From contig NC_085086.1 in the NCBI RefSeq assembly GCF_963422355.1, forward strand, positions 6,409,973 through 6,473,972: a stretch of DNA of 64,000 nucleotides, read 5' to 3'. The notes beneath the pieces are model-generated. The model worked only from the letters and a program-made list of their open reading frames with translations, did not search any database and was not told where the DNA came from. The DNA comes from Corticium candelabrum. Taxonomy: Eukaryota; Porifera; Homoscleromorpha; Homosclerophorida; Plakinidae. The first letter of the stretch is position 1. The number at the start of each line of letters is the position of its first letter. A program made the position numbers and the translations under genes. Positions 1-13,103 of this stretch are shown piece after piece.

Positions 1-440
1 GTTAGCTCCTCTGTCACCATCAGACTTGGTGATTGCAATTATGCTTCATTGGAGAATAATGCTATGCAGATCATGGTAACTGTACTCAGGTTACCTAGTG
101 GGCAGTCTTTTCGACTAACTGTCATCTATAGATCACCATCTGTTTCAGTTGATACTGTCTTAGAAATAATGACCAATCTGTTAAGTAGTAACAAATATCC
201 TGACATGGTGTCAATTATTATGGGCGATTTCAATGAAGATTTGTTACAAAAAACAGACTCCAAACTAGCAAGTCTCATAAATCAATTTGGATAGTCTTCA
301 TTGGTACACACTCCTACTACAGACAAGGCTACTCTTATAGACCATATTTACTGCAATAATTTAACACCAGAATGTGTTGACATTTGCAGATGTGTACTAC
401 TCACGCCATGATGTCATCTTTTTCTCCATACCACTGTCCT
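1..440 (+). pseudogene. Decayed endonuclease/exonuclease/phosphatase domain fragment (retroelement-type)
   Basis: Reading frame 1 is open from the first base of the window to a stop at 292-294 and then continues in the same frame to about 411, so the fragment starts outside the window and carries at least one internal stop. Visible motifs are YRSP near residue 46, GDFNED near residue 76 and, past the stop, LIDHIY. These are typical of the C-terminal half of the EEP endonuclease domain found in non-LTR retrotransposons and in some Helitron-like elements. A frameshift follows near 400, where a YYSRHDVIF-like motif appears in another frame. No reverse transcriptase follows. I cannot say which element class it came from. 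Almost certainly non-functional. Confidence 0.6.
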
Positions 441-2272
441 AAACAGTTGCATTAATAGAACACTTGGTTGCTTTTCTTTCTGGCATTGTGAATAGCTGAA
501 AAAGTAGCTTGTAACTACTTTTAATGTTTATAGAACCATGACAACCAGTGATAATCATATATAGAATAATTAACATACTTGCTTGGTAAATAGGTTCTGA
601 ACATTAACTGTAGTAATAGAGTTAGAATTGGAGTCAGAGTATATTGGGAAACACGTTGGCTGAATCAGTACATCAATTTGTTGCTGATAGCTAGTGTAGT
701 TCTATTATTTTATGTAGTAACAAGCTCAGTAATAGATCACATTCTGCCAGCTGTGTTTGCCTTACACACTTTACCTTGTTATGCTCTTACTATAGTAATA
801 CCAGGCAGTCACGTGACCTACCTCAACCTCGACCTGTGGTCATTTCAATAATGCTACTTGTATATTATTCACATCATGCGTTTCTGTCACACGATTTTGT
901 CATAGCGCGACTAATTACCTTTAAGGTGCATACCAGCCGAGGGTTTACACTTCTAGTGCTTCTTCATTATCTTGGTTTAGCTTAATTGCTATTCTTGACA
1001 CTTGCTGTGCATTCACTCGACTGTAATATCCTGGCTTCTCGTCTATCACGTGCAGACGGTTGAAGGCCTCAGTTCAAAAGGTCTTTTCGAACTCAAAACT
1101 TGATTATATACCTGATCAATATTTTACTACGTAACGCTAACGACGCTTCAAATTGATCTACAATGACCAAGTCACGTATGACGGCATCGCAACTCACGCA
1201 ATCATGCCCAACGAAGGTCATTTATTTGCAAAACTGTTGCAGATATAGTAAAATTTTTATTTCTGTACAATTCCTCATTTTGGGTAACTTGAAAAGTGAC
1301 TATCCACCAATTTTGCGTTGGCGAACAAACAGATGGTATCGGTAATCCGATGCCACACACAATCCTGACAGGCTCTCTGTAAGAGTACGGTAAACTCCAT
1401 GCATATCTAGTACAAGGAGACCGACACTTACTACAAGATGTTGATGAACAACTGATCGCCATTAGCACGAATGGTTGCATTTTCTGAGCCGATCGTGATA
1501 CCGGCAGTTGAGCCTACAAATTGATAAGCAGTCCCAGTAACTAAATAGCTAACAGACATCAACACAGACTATTTCGTTGCCACAGATTATCTAAATTTTG
1601 ACATAGCTATCATCATCGTCATAAAGGACATATTGAAACATTATGACGAGCGTTGTGGTGTAGTATCTGGACGGCCTGTAAAGATATCATGTCATGTCTA
1701 CTGCGGTCGAGGTATCAGGTTGCCTTTCCGTGGCACATTTCTAAACTAGCTGAAGTTTGAATTCACTAGACGCTGCACGCAACGTGGTTGTCGTTTCTAC
1801 GCATTTCTACAAGTAGTAACGCCGCTTTCAAAGTACAATTTGTAGCCGGTGAGTAGACGCACGTGGGAGGGCCGGAAGTCCCGCAATTAGAATCGAGCAC
1901 CGTGAACTACGCTAATTAATTAAGTAACTAAAGCTCGTCTAGATACAGCACGACTAAACACAAAGCATAAGACAACTGCATCAGTGTTGTAGTCTACAGC
2001 AAAGTCGACGCATTTTTCTTACTACCTACTTCGGCTCCGTTTCCTCGACGTAAAAGAGGTGAGACAGCTTGATTACGCGTAATGCCTAGAGTGTTCCATG
2101 ATATCTGGTTGTTATGCACTACTAGTACATGTTTGTTTACGTTTGTGGAGCGAGCATGAGCTTTAGCCGTGTATGTCTGGAATTTTATTATGGTCGACCT
2201 CTCTCGAAGGGACTCATCTCCGTTTGTAACATTGTTGTTTAGATAGTATCTCTTTCTGTAGAAGTCTGCAAA
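441..2272. other. Intergenic DNA upstream of the mosaic gene; no gene recognised
   Basis: Short ORFs here have no recognisable motifs and overlap on both strands. The promoter of the downstream gene should lie near 2272, but I see no clear TATA box or Inr. Nothing else supportable. Confidence 0.5.
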
Positions 2273-3083
2273 ATGATCTATCATTCACTGTCACTGCTAC
2301 TAGTACTGCTAGGAATCGCGATTTCGGTACCGGGTGACCTAGCGTCGTCCATGTCGGGTAAATATTTTGTGCAATACAATTCATGTTGTGTTTGTCATGC
2401 TAGCCCACAACTTACTTCCGTTTCTAGGTGATCAATCTGTTGTAGACTTCAAAGCATACCTAGGAGATGCTAGAGTCATCCTGCATCCCGAGTCATCAAA
2501 TCCAGCCTACGCCAACTCTGCTCTGAAAGCAATAGATGGAAAATTTTCTCGAGACATTCAAGACTGCGCCAATACAGACATTACAATTCAAAAGAAAACA
2601 TTTACAGTTACAATGTCCAGAACATATCCAATCAAAGCAGTTCGACTGTATCTTCCAGATGTTCAAGACATCAGTATTTTCAATGGGTTGATGGTTAAGA
2701 CTGGAAGTAACAGTCAAGAATGGCACAATTGTGGGGCCAGTTATGATGCTGCTACAATGAGCCGATTTCCTCTTTTTGAATGCGGATTCTACAACGATCA
2801 AGTTGTGTCAGTGGAATTAAATAACAGCTATTCAAGTCTTTCATTATGCGAACTCGAAGTCTACTATGGTTAGTTTTTGTTCCAATTTCTGTGTTAATTT
2901 CTTTTCATGTACGAATAAGTATTCTTCCAGCAAATCTCAATATTTCAATCATGTACTACAATTTTACCTGATCTACACACACGCACGCACGCACACATTC
3001 ACGCAAACACGCAAACACGCAGACAGACAGACAGACCAACAGATACAGACACAGAAACACAAAGACAGAGACACAAACACACA

Positions 3084-3136
<53 letters not shown>

Positions 3137-3161
3137 GCAGACAGACACTCACCCATGCACG

Positions 3162-3260
<99 letters not shown>

Positions 3261-5145
3261 GCGCAATACACAAAGCATAGTTATAACCAACACGCTTTCT
3301 TACATTTGTGAACACTGTTGTTTGTCCGTTTATTAGACAAAGGTCAAATTAATCTGTTGGGGGGTTTGTGTGTACTTGCACAATCGGGTTAACGTACGTA
3401 TTATGCATGCTATATTATTTTACATTACCGGTTTGTTTATGTATTGGTTGCTTGTTTCTATTATTGATTGCATATTTAATTGTGTCTATTTCGTTTGGGA
3501 TTTGAACGAAATATATTTAGAGCAAGGAGTTGCAATTATTTTTTACTTTTGTAATGTAAATTTATTGGAGACATTTGTTTTATTACAGTTGGCTCTTTCG
3601 TTTAGGTTCTCGACTCAATTTACAAGCTATAGGTGTTACCGCAGATATATATCCTGAGACTTTTGCTGACAACTTGGGTGAAGGCAAAGCTGAAAATGCT
3701 ATTGATGGGTTTGCTCATATTGGAGAAACAGGTGTTGCTGGTGCTACTTATTGTGCTGTGGGCCCTTTTGGGGCTGAAAACATCCGCTCGTCATATCTGC
3801 GTATTGATCTAAGAACTGATTGGGTTGTTAAAGCAGTTGGATTATTCCTCAGAGATGGTAGCGATAGACAATATTTGCAAAACGGTCTTCAAGTACGTGT
3901 AAGTGCAGAACCAGAGTTAGAAAATTCAAGTCAATGTGGAAGAAGCTATCACTACACGAAGAATGGCATAAACCCAGTATTTCGATGCAACAAGCCGACT
4001 AGATATATATGGACTGTTCTCAAAGGGATCATACAAGTGTGTGAAATTGAGGTTTTTGGTGGTGTTGTGGGAGAAAGGGATAAAGTATTGAACTCTTGCT
4101 CTTATCCAAGTTCAATCCTAGACGGTAACCTGACTTTGAGTGGCTTGACAGTCGGTAGTGTAGCAACGTATCAGTGCAATGACGGACTTTACTTGATAGG
4201 ACCTTCGCAAATAGAGTGTGAAGCTACTGGAAGTTGGAGCCACCTACCACCACTTTGTACAAGTAAACTAAACGCATTATTTGTTTTCATGTTTCTTGTT
4301 AATTGTGAAGTACGTTATACTGTGTCGGCTTTCAGTCTTACCAACTCAGCTGCCTGTCAGTTTGTGTGTCTTCTTCTTTCTAAAAGGGTGTATGTGTATC
4401 TGTATATGTTTGTATTTATATATAGGCTTTACGTATGTATGTATGTGTGTCTACTTATCTACCTACTTATGGCAAAGTTGACATTTTCCCGATTTTTCCA
4501 CTTTCAATGATATCTGTTCCTTGCACGTACGTGTCATGGCAGCCATTCTGTTGTTGTTGTAGTTGACGGCCTATTAACAATACATTTTGTATTTAAATTG
4601 TAATGTTTACTAGATGTTTGTCCTGATCTTGCAAATATCTCCAACGGGCAAATACGTTATTATAGCGGCTTTACGTCAAGAGATTTTGCTGCATTCACCT
4701 GCGAAGACGGCTACTCTCTGGAAGGTCCATCAACCATTGAATGCCTATTTAGCAATAATAGCAATACTTCCACGTGGAATAGTAATCCACCCAAATGTGT
4801 TAGAAACGGTAACGTATCGGATAGTTATTCTTATAAAATATGTGCATTTCTTTGATATTAATTAATTATTAATAGGTGCGATCTGTGAATTTCCTGTCAC
4901 ACCAGCCAACGGAGAGATAATCATTGAACGTTTTCTTGAAACTGAAAGAGGACTGAAAGTGCCTCGAGCAATTCGCTACGAATGTAAGAGAGGCTTTGTC
5001 GCTTCTGGTAGTGGTGGATTCAGAATGTGTAGAGCGACTGGGATTTGGTCCAGTAATCCGATCATCTGCAAACGTAAGTCAACTTTATAGAGTCAACTTT
5101 AGAGTTGTTAGAAATGGTTTCAAGTTACAAAAATTTGAATACACA

Positions 5146-5187
<42 letters not shown>

Positions 5188-8100
5188 CGCACGCACGCAC
5201 ACACAAACTCACCATTCCACAATTACTGTTTTGCTTGCCTTATTATCTTTGTAGTAAACGCAAGTAACCGTGTCATGTTCAATTTTACAGCTGTTCATTG
5301 TGGCGCTCCACAACTAATAAACGGCGGCTACCAAATGCAGAACGACACTTATGGGGAAATAGCAACATTTCACTGCAATCAAGGCTATAAGTTAATCGGT
5401 GAAGTTACCGGCACTTGCACAGAGACAGGAGAATGGAGTTCTACCAGATCATGTAAACGTACGTAAAACATCAAAATCTACCCTCTATTACTATTACCTA
5501 TTACAATTAAATTTGAAATACAAGATAGGGATTTGCTTATATTGTACAGCTGCTGTAATGTTAATGTAATTCGGACTGCTTTGTGCATTTGTCTGTTTTT
5601 CTATAAATCTTTTCAATTTTAGCTGTCAGGTGTAGAAGGCCTCCCTACGATTATATCATGATAATGCGATCAACCAATACCACGTACAGAGGAATAGCAA
5701 GCTTTTCTTGCCCTGTGGGATATAATCTGATTGGAGAAAAGACTTCACAATGCTTGGAGACGGGAGAATGGAGTGCTTCTACGCCGAGATGCCAAAGTAT
5801 GTTATAGCCATTTATAGAAGGTCACAAATTTTGTTGGTTCCGATGTTTAAATTATAATGTGTTGGCAGAAACTGACTGTTCCTACTAAACAATAGCATGA
5901 ACATCAAAATTTTATGTATATTACTTATAGAATAATGATTAACTTAATTGAGTTATTTTTACTTTCTCTTGTACAAGATTTTTCATTTCTGAAACATTAT
6001 TTAATGACGCATTCAACAAAATCAGAGAACTTTTCACTCATCTTGCATCGCTAAAACACCATTAGTTACAGTTACAAAGTCAATCTAATACGATGTATTT
6101 ATATATAAGCGTTAATAATGTTTCAATCTTTCTTCATAGTTGTAAGTTGTGGTGAACCTCCAATTCCAAGCAATGCTGTTATTACTGGAAAATACACATA
6201 TAACTCAAGAGCTTTCGTAACGTGTAACAATGGTTATAAGTTGTCTGGGTCATATCGACTCACATGCAACAGCAATGGGGCATGGAATGATGCGCCAGGA
6301 GTTTGTACAGGTGAGAGCATCATTGTAAGTTAGTTGTGCCTGCTATTATTGTAAAGATACGAGAATAGATTTCTAGTCTAGCAGAGTTCATATTGTATTT
6401 ATCCGAATAATAATAATATAGACTGTTCATTTGGTTCTGTTTACAGAAACACGTTGTTTTCCTCTAACGGCTCTTACTCATGGCTCAATTAATTCGACAA
6501 GCGGACGAAAATTTGAATTCAAAGTTGGAGCAACTCTGGAATTTTCATGCAGTGTCGGGTACGATCTCGTTGGATCAACATCTTTAGAATGCACTCAGGA
6601 AACAAATAAAGACGCCAGATGGAGCCACAAAGTTCCTTCCTGCACAGGTGCAATATATAAAATAGCAATATCTTTTTGCGTTTACTAAACGCTTTGATCT
6701 CTATGTAGCGAAACAGTGTCCACAGCTTACTGCTCCTGTCCATGGCTACATAAGAGGATCAAATAATCGTCATCCTAACAGCGTTTATTTTGGATGTGAC
6801 TTTGGATATATAATCTCTAATGGCAGTAGTAAACTGACATGTGGTCATACTGGACAGTGGAATGGAATAGTGCCCCATTGTATAAGTAAGATTTGATATA
6901 TTGTTGGAAACAAAGGTTGCATGGACAGGAACGTCCTAAAGTGGTGTACAAATATATAGAAAAACAATCAAACAAAAACCATTAAATATCAAATACGCAA
7001 ACAGTCAGGCAGCTAGAGACTGGCAGACAATGAGGAATCTGACCAAACAGACGAGCAGATAACAAACACCCTAACAGAAACTGACATAAACTACCACATA
7101 GACGTAGAAACAAGCACATATTAAACAGAGTTACTAATTCAGAAGAGAATCAGACAAGAGAAAGTTAGTTATTGCTATCCAAAATGTCACATATTAGTAC
7201 AAAGACGTAGGTACATACATACTTTACAGTCGAAATAGATAGATCTAAGTATTGACTAAAAGGCAGATAGGAATGTTTGTCCGTTAAGACCTGTTTTCTA
7301 TTGTAGAGGTGAAATGTGTATCACCAGTTGAAGCAAGTAACCTAAACTGTACTGGAGGATATCAATTTGGAGATCAACTTAATTGCGCATGCCCGTATGG
7401 CTTCGTTCTGATTGGCCATGCTACACTTCAATGCACAGGAAGCGGACAATGGACAGCTCAAATCCCGCAATGCCAACGTAAGCAACTGCACCGAAGCGTA
7501 CTTCAAACATTTACTGTAACTAATGATTCTATTCTACAGAGGTGGTATGTAGACATCCGAGTCTGCCAACAAACGGTGCCTACGTCAACGTACGTTCATT
7601 TTACGTTGGGGGCAATGCTACGTACTCGTGTGGCAGCGGGTACGATCTGGTTGGCTCGAAACAAAGAACATGCAAACAACTTTTGGAAAACTCTGCAGTT
7701 GGATTCTGGGACGGACATCCGCCACACTGTACACGTACGTCTAGTTTTGGTAACAGCAAAGTGTAGAACTGAACTTGCTAATATTTTTAGCTAAACGATG
7801 CAGTGTACCTAAAGATCCTGTCAATGGCATAGTAATGGGAACGAATTTTTATTATCCGTACTCCATTGAATATCAATGTCACTTTGGGTTCGAAGAAGAG
7901 TCTGGAAACGTTAAACGAACATGTGATTCAACAGGCCAATGGAGTGGACTACCTTTAGTTTGTCAGGGTAAGTGAAAAAGTCTTTGTGTCGTCGTTATAT
8001 ATGAGACGTCTGTACTGACGGTTTCTAAAATCTACATAATATTATTCTATGAAATAATGGAAGTGTGTGTTTGACGTCACGGATTATAGCGTGGCTGCAA

Positions 8101-9183
8101 AGCCATTCAGAAGTGGCAAGGCAAACCAAACAGGATTGATACATATGTCATTGTACGTTAGTCCTAACGTACCTTGGATGATTTTAAGATATGTCCGTCA
8201 GGCAGTCAGAAATACGAAAAATTTTCGCTCTTTAGTAACTTGCAAAATTCTCGACAAAGTCAATCTCTATACCGCAGAGGTTGCATAATCTTTCACGTTT
8301 CAAGCAAAGCTTTGAGGATCACTTGAGTTATTTCAAAACAGATGTCTTTTCTACAACATTAACAGACTTTCGAGTTCTGTTTTGAAGATTCCAAGGCTTC
8401 AAATTTCTTGCAATTTAGCTTGTTTTTTTACGAATTGTGAAGTGCTGTCTTCAATAGAATATATGATGTTTTTGTAGTGACGTCATTTCATCCTATAGCT
8501 CCTATCTATAGGTATCAGACTTCCCACTTCGACTCGAGCAAGATCAATTTTGTCATTATTACTTTCTTAAATATTTTCACTCATTGCTTTTTCCATACGC
8601 TCTTTATGAAGTAAACTCAAAAAGGTTTTTGTCTGAAAGATAAAATTTTGCGCAGTAAAAGTGAGAAGTGTGGTTATGAAAACCGGAAATTTGAAAAGCC
8701 GTGGCCAGTTAATCTTAACAATAACAAAAATAGTAATATTAATTATTATTTACAGTCAATTATTGTGGTTTAAGCTTTTACACAATATACCTATAATGCA
8801 CCACTGTTAGGTGTGCGACCCTTTTGATCTCCCTGATTTTTTCGCTTTACTGTCTGTATATCTGTTCTTTTAGTTACGCTTGTCTTGCATCTTATTTGTT
8901 TTCACTCTCACAATCTTTGTCGTTTACAGATGTATGCATGAGTTTGCGATCGAGATGCTCTGAAATAGAAAAATGTATTGTTGGCTCGAACGGACAAGGC
9001 TTGTGTGTTTGCAAAGATCATTCTTATTGTTCACAAGAATCTGATCCAGTATGTGCTACTGATGGACAGACATACCTGAACGAATGCTTCTTGAAGATAA
9101 CAGCTTGTAACTTGCGTTTGTCTGACTTGCAAATAGTAGCTAAGGGACATTGCAAACCTAGCAACTCGATAACAACGCGTTAG
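2273..9183 (+). CDS. Secreted discoidin/fucolectin-like, CCP (sushi) and Kazal/FIMAC-like mosaic protein (14 exons)
   Basis: Exons read by eye: 2273-2357, 2428-2868, 3606-4262, 4614-4808, 4876-5073, 5291-5458, 5623-5796, 6140-6310, 6447-6647, 6709-6885, 7307-7477, 7540-7734, 7791-7967, 8930-9183. All have GT/AG borders, every intron is phase 1, and the sum is 3264 nt (1087 residues). Exon 1 starts at an ATG and encodes a hydrophobic signal peptide. Exon 2 (residues 29-175) is a fucolectin/F5-8C-like domain ending in LCELEVYYG. Exon 3 fuses a second such domain to the first CCP. Exons 4-13 each encode one CCP, with four cysteines and a late W-x(n)-C, giving eleven CCPs in all. Exon 14 encodes a ten-cysteine follistatin/Kazal-like module with [11 protein letters not shown]. 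There is no transmembrane segment, so the protein is probably secreted. The family is lectin- or complement-like; carbohydrate binding or innate defence is inference. The start is chosen because the signal peptide follows directly. Confidence 0.9.
2976..3260. repeat. Compound microsatellite (CA)n / (TA)n in intron 2 of the mosaic gene
   Basis: Two long CA runs separated by a short GGGCAGACAGAC-type interruption, then a pure TA run of about 40 bases. The long Thr-His or Cys-Val ORFs here are translation artefacts of the repeat. Confidence 0.95.
5141..5205. repeat. (CA)n microsatellite in intron 5 of the mosaic gene
   Basis: Near-perfect CA dinucleotide run with a few CG interruptions, lying between the exons ending at 5073 and starting at 5291. 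Confidence 0.9.
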
Positions 9184-12100
9184 CTCTTGTGTAGACGTGA
9201 CTGTAGATAATAATTTTGGAATTCCATTGTGTTAATGTGTTTGGAATACCGACTAACCGAGGTCAATTTGGAAATCACATCTGTTTTTGTGATTTATCTC
9301 TACTAAACGTCTCAATGTATTGCTGTAGCATAAAAATAACATGTTTATATTTACGCCTTAATTGAACCAAATTCTAGAACTGGTTGAAAATTTACGTTTA
9401 GTTGTCACTTGGTGATAGCGCGAGCATTTCACAACCTCTTATTGTACGGATAGCGGCGAAAATTGGAGAGTTAGTTTGGTGTGGTAAAACCCGGAGAAAC
9501 ATTTCACGTATGTCAAACATGCAGGCGCAATTTTACCGTGACCGACCCGGATCCGGGAATTTTTGAAAGAGGGGGTTGACCTGGTAGCAGTTATTTATTT
9601 CATAACTAATTTTCTTTTTTCTAATAAAATTATTTATGGCTTAAGTTGACTACTAACTTGATAGGTTTAGTCAACTTGACTCGTATGTAATGTAAATACC
9701 TATAGCAAAAATCTATACATCAGCAGCATTAAATTAATTGATCGGGCTCTTACATACTGAAATGGTCTAGTTTGCATAGTCTTAAGATAGTCTGTCTAGA
9801 ATGTTCTGGAGCTCATCTGTGGTAGCAGAAGCAGAACGTTATTGCAATCTGACCAGATAGCATGCGTAAAGACAGCAGACATCACATACACATTTTCCTA
9901 ATATATATATGTCTGGCTGTGAGATTCTGCACTCTCTTCGATTCCTTTCGCCACGCCTATTGGAAAAGTGAGGTTTGTAACCCCCTGAATCTCATCTAGA
10001 TCCGAGTCTGCGTGATATTTCGTGACTACTTCGGCAACAGTTATATACATATATATTATATATTGCGCGATTGGTTGAAATTAAAGCTATAGAACGTAGT
10101 GGAGAGAAGCAACTGGTGGGGCGAGAGCTTTCAGTCAGCTGTATACTGTTCACCACTCTTGCCTACTTTGCCAATAGCAGTTGAGACAAATTCGTAGAGG
10201 CAGTAGCTTTTGCATCTACTTTGCCTACGGTCGGGGGAATGTGGCACGCGGATTGTTGCAAAATTCACGCTCAATATAGATGCGAAAGCACAATCTTAGG
10301 TGTGGTTGAATCGCATATAAATGATCTACAGTTTATGAGTATCGAATAACGTTACCCTTGCTCTCGCCAAAATGTGCCCAGAAATTCGTGTCTAGTGTTG
10401 TTCCGTCGTAAATATCTCTTCACAGGAATTTAGTACCAATTTATATTTGAATCTGATAGGTGACATTAAAATGTAGAAATGATTATAAATTATGAGTATT
10501 TAAGAAATGCAAGCATTGATGGCATCATCTGAATAGTGTTCGTTTTCGCAACCAATCACATTTAGGGCAAATACCAGCATGAGACGAAGAAAATACGTGT
10601 TCCAAGTATTGTGCATCTCTGACATAGTGTACAGGACTATGTAAGCCGTCATTTCTACTGTACATATTTAGAAGATGAACGATTTAGTGAATAGATTTGA
10701 GTTTCAGTGATCTAGCTACGGTCACAGAGTAAAGATCTGATACGTTATACTTGTATAGTTTAGATCAACGTTTATAAATACATCTTTAATAATGCAATAC
10801 CTTCTTATAGTCATCGAGATCTGAAAACAATGTGACACTACCACGACTACAAGAACTGTAGATGCGAGGAGCATGCGCGGAAGGGTAGTAGAGAGAGTCC
10901 TTACACCTTCTTGACAGGTCGACAACACCCACTATCAACTGATTTGAGATGCTTAACTACTCTTGGTAAAAAATCAAAGCGATGAAGACGCCAGAAACGT
11001 AAAAAACTGGGACCACAGCTGCAAGTTTTCCACGAGCTATTCCCATGCAGATTTAGGCGCGACATACAAAGCAATTGAGTTTAGAACAAAATTCTAGACT
11101 AGCTATAGTCAACTTTTATATAGATGTGATAGGTGTGTATATCCACTCACGGTCTCTCTAAAATCCAAGATGCACGCTACATATAGATTGACTTCCTTCT
11201 CATTGCAATGGATAACGCTGCATGCTAGACCTAGATACAAGTTTGAGCTGCATACTCTATATAAGAATAAAACGTAAATTTTCTAGGTACAGTGTTTATA
11301 TGCACGTATACATGCGACAGGTATTTCTAAAACAACAAATTTTAGAAAGTCGAGGCTTTCAATACAGTCATTCGCATTAAGATGTCCAATCAATGCAAAA
11401 AAACGCCCATTCCATGCAGAAATTGTCAATTTTAGCTGTACGTCACATACGTGATCTATGCAGACTTGTCTGCTTCCTGTGAGTTCTACATGCAAGTTTT
11501 TGATTTTCCACTCTTCCTTTTGACCTGTGGTCTCAGCTCATTGTTGTCTCCTCAAATCTATCTTCTTTTCGCATGCCATGCAGTGGTAACATTATACTTG
11601 CATGGATCTCTCATTTGTTGCCAATGTGTGGTTTCTTATTCTATTATAAAATCCAATCCTCCGCTCTAAAGTGTGGCCAAACCTAAGAGCGCTTACAATC
11701 GGTTGCTATTTTATATTTCATCTGCTAGACTCGAACTGATTCAGCCAAGGAAGGGTCATTTGCCACAAGTGCATTCTGCCGCAGCACACTTAGATATAGG
11801 TGTTCGAAATTGTCATTCTGTCATTATTTTTGCAGGTGCCTTATAGGTGGTTGCATGATCAGAGGCTATGATATGACACCACAATGCTAAAAAGAGAGTG
11901 TCTAATATGCACCAATTTGGTGTTTAGTGATGCAACTATTTATCCACTTAAAAGGGGTGCTGGGTGAGCACCATATTTAGACCACCGCATTGAAGTGCCG
12001 ATGAAACACTATTTTGTCTTCTGAGAACACCACCTAGAAGTGTTTCCTGAGCACTTGCATGGAGAACATAACGGATACGCGTCCAAATTCGTCGTAAACT

Positions 12101-12587
12101 AGATCGTTTGCACAGCACAGACCTTAATCAGACAGAATAACAACTTTCAGTGCAATTAAATCTACTCGACCAACTTTATTCCAAATCAGCAACTCTAGCA
12201 ATGTTCAAGCCACTCTAGGTGTTAACTAGCTAATCACCTTCAAGAATGTGTCAAATTGTCTAGAGAACAAGTAAAGCGGCAAAAGATGTTCGTGCACATA
12301 GTGACTCCAGCGTTAGATAGAATGGCTTTATTCTCTCAGGATATGCCATATTAAAAATGAAATGGGCTCCCAAAAGTAGTCCAGCCAGATCGGTTGTGTT
12401 CTAACTTTCCACAACTACTTGGCCTTTAGCGGTTAGAAAGTGCTGAACCGCTGATGACTGCTTACTGGTGGATGTTAGGATCGTTGACCACTTTGATAAT
12501 TGAGTCACTTCTATATTGACATCATCAGATGGCTGAGACGAAGAAAAACATTGAATGACACTTCCACTCACAACAGAATGTGTTGGC
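9184..12587. other. Non-coding DNA downstream of the mosaic gene; hAT-like end motif
   Basis: No convincing gene. A possible polyadenylation signal AATAAA lies at 9623-9628, about 440 bases after the stop, but this is not decisive. Around 9545-9575, CCGGATCCGGGAATTTTTGA followed by a G run resembles the terminal sequence of some hAT elements (compare 32661); only one end is seen. The rest is AT-rich and featureless to me. Confidence 0.35.
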
Positions 12588-13030
12588 TTACATGTATATC
12601 TTCAAAATGACATTCGTGATGAAGTAGCCTTCTGCTTGGTGAAATCGCAACACTTCCTTCAGAAGGCGGTTGAATTTTTTTACAGTGCCATTTCCTTGCT
12701 GGTGATAGGTTGCTGTCTTAATATGATGCACACCATGACGTTGTAAAACTCTGTGATTCGTAGGAAACGAATTGAGGCCCATTGTCACTGATCACATCAT
12801 TTGGTAAGCCCCATCGTGCGTATAACTCTTTGTGAAAGTCAATTACAACAGCTGACGTGACGTGAGGAAAAACCCCTTAATTTTTGAACATTTTAGTGCA
12901 GATCATAGACTACAATAAGAAATCGCTGAGTCTGCTTTACAGCGACAAGTTCTCCAAATATATCAATCTGGATATTTTCCAAAGGTTGGAATTGCCAAGC
13001 GATTTTAGTAACAAACTTCGTTCCAACATA
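12588..13030 (-). pseudogene. Gypsy-type integrase core relic
   Basis: Minus-strand reading in shifting frames gives an integrase-like series: IQIDIFGELVA and RFLIVVYDLH near 12895-12990, SDNGPQF near 12785, and TATYHQQGNGTVKKFNRLLKE at 12620-12690. This order matches the catalytic core of Ty3/Gypsy integrase: first Asp in the I-D-I-F-G context, second Asp in SDNG, Glu position altered to K in VKKFNR. Frameshifts and the lost Glu show decay. No LTRs or other pol domains are visible beside it. Confidence 0.75.
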
Positions 13031-13042
13031 CACAATACGCCA

Positions 13043-13043
13043 C

Positions 13044-13102
<59 letters not shown>
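13043..13102. repeat. (CA)n microsatellite
   Basis: Uninterrupted CA run of about 60 bases just upstream (on the minus strand) of the integrase relic. Confidence 0.95.

Positions 13103-13103
<1 letters not shown>

Noticed and set aside
2866-3336. Long ORFs on both strands rich in Thr-His or Cys-Val
   Set aside because: They are translations of CA/TA microsatellites inside an intron. The same applies at 12884-13135, 45901-46255 and 49663-49989.
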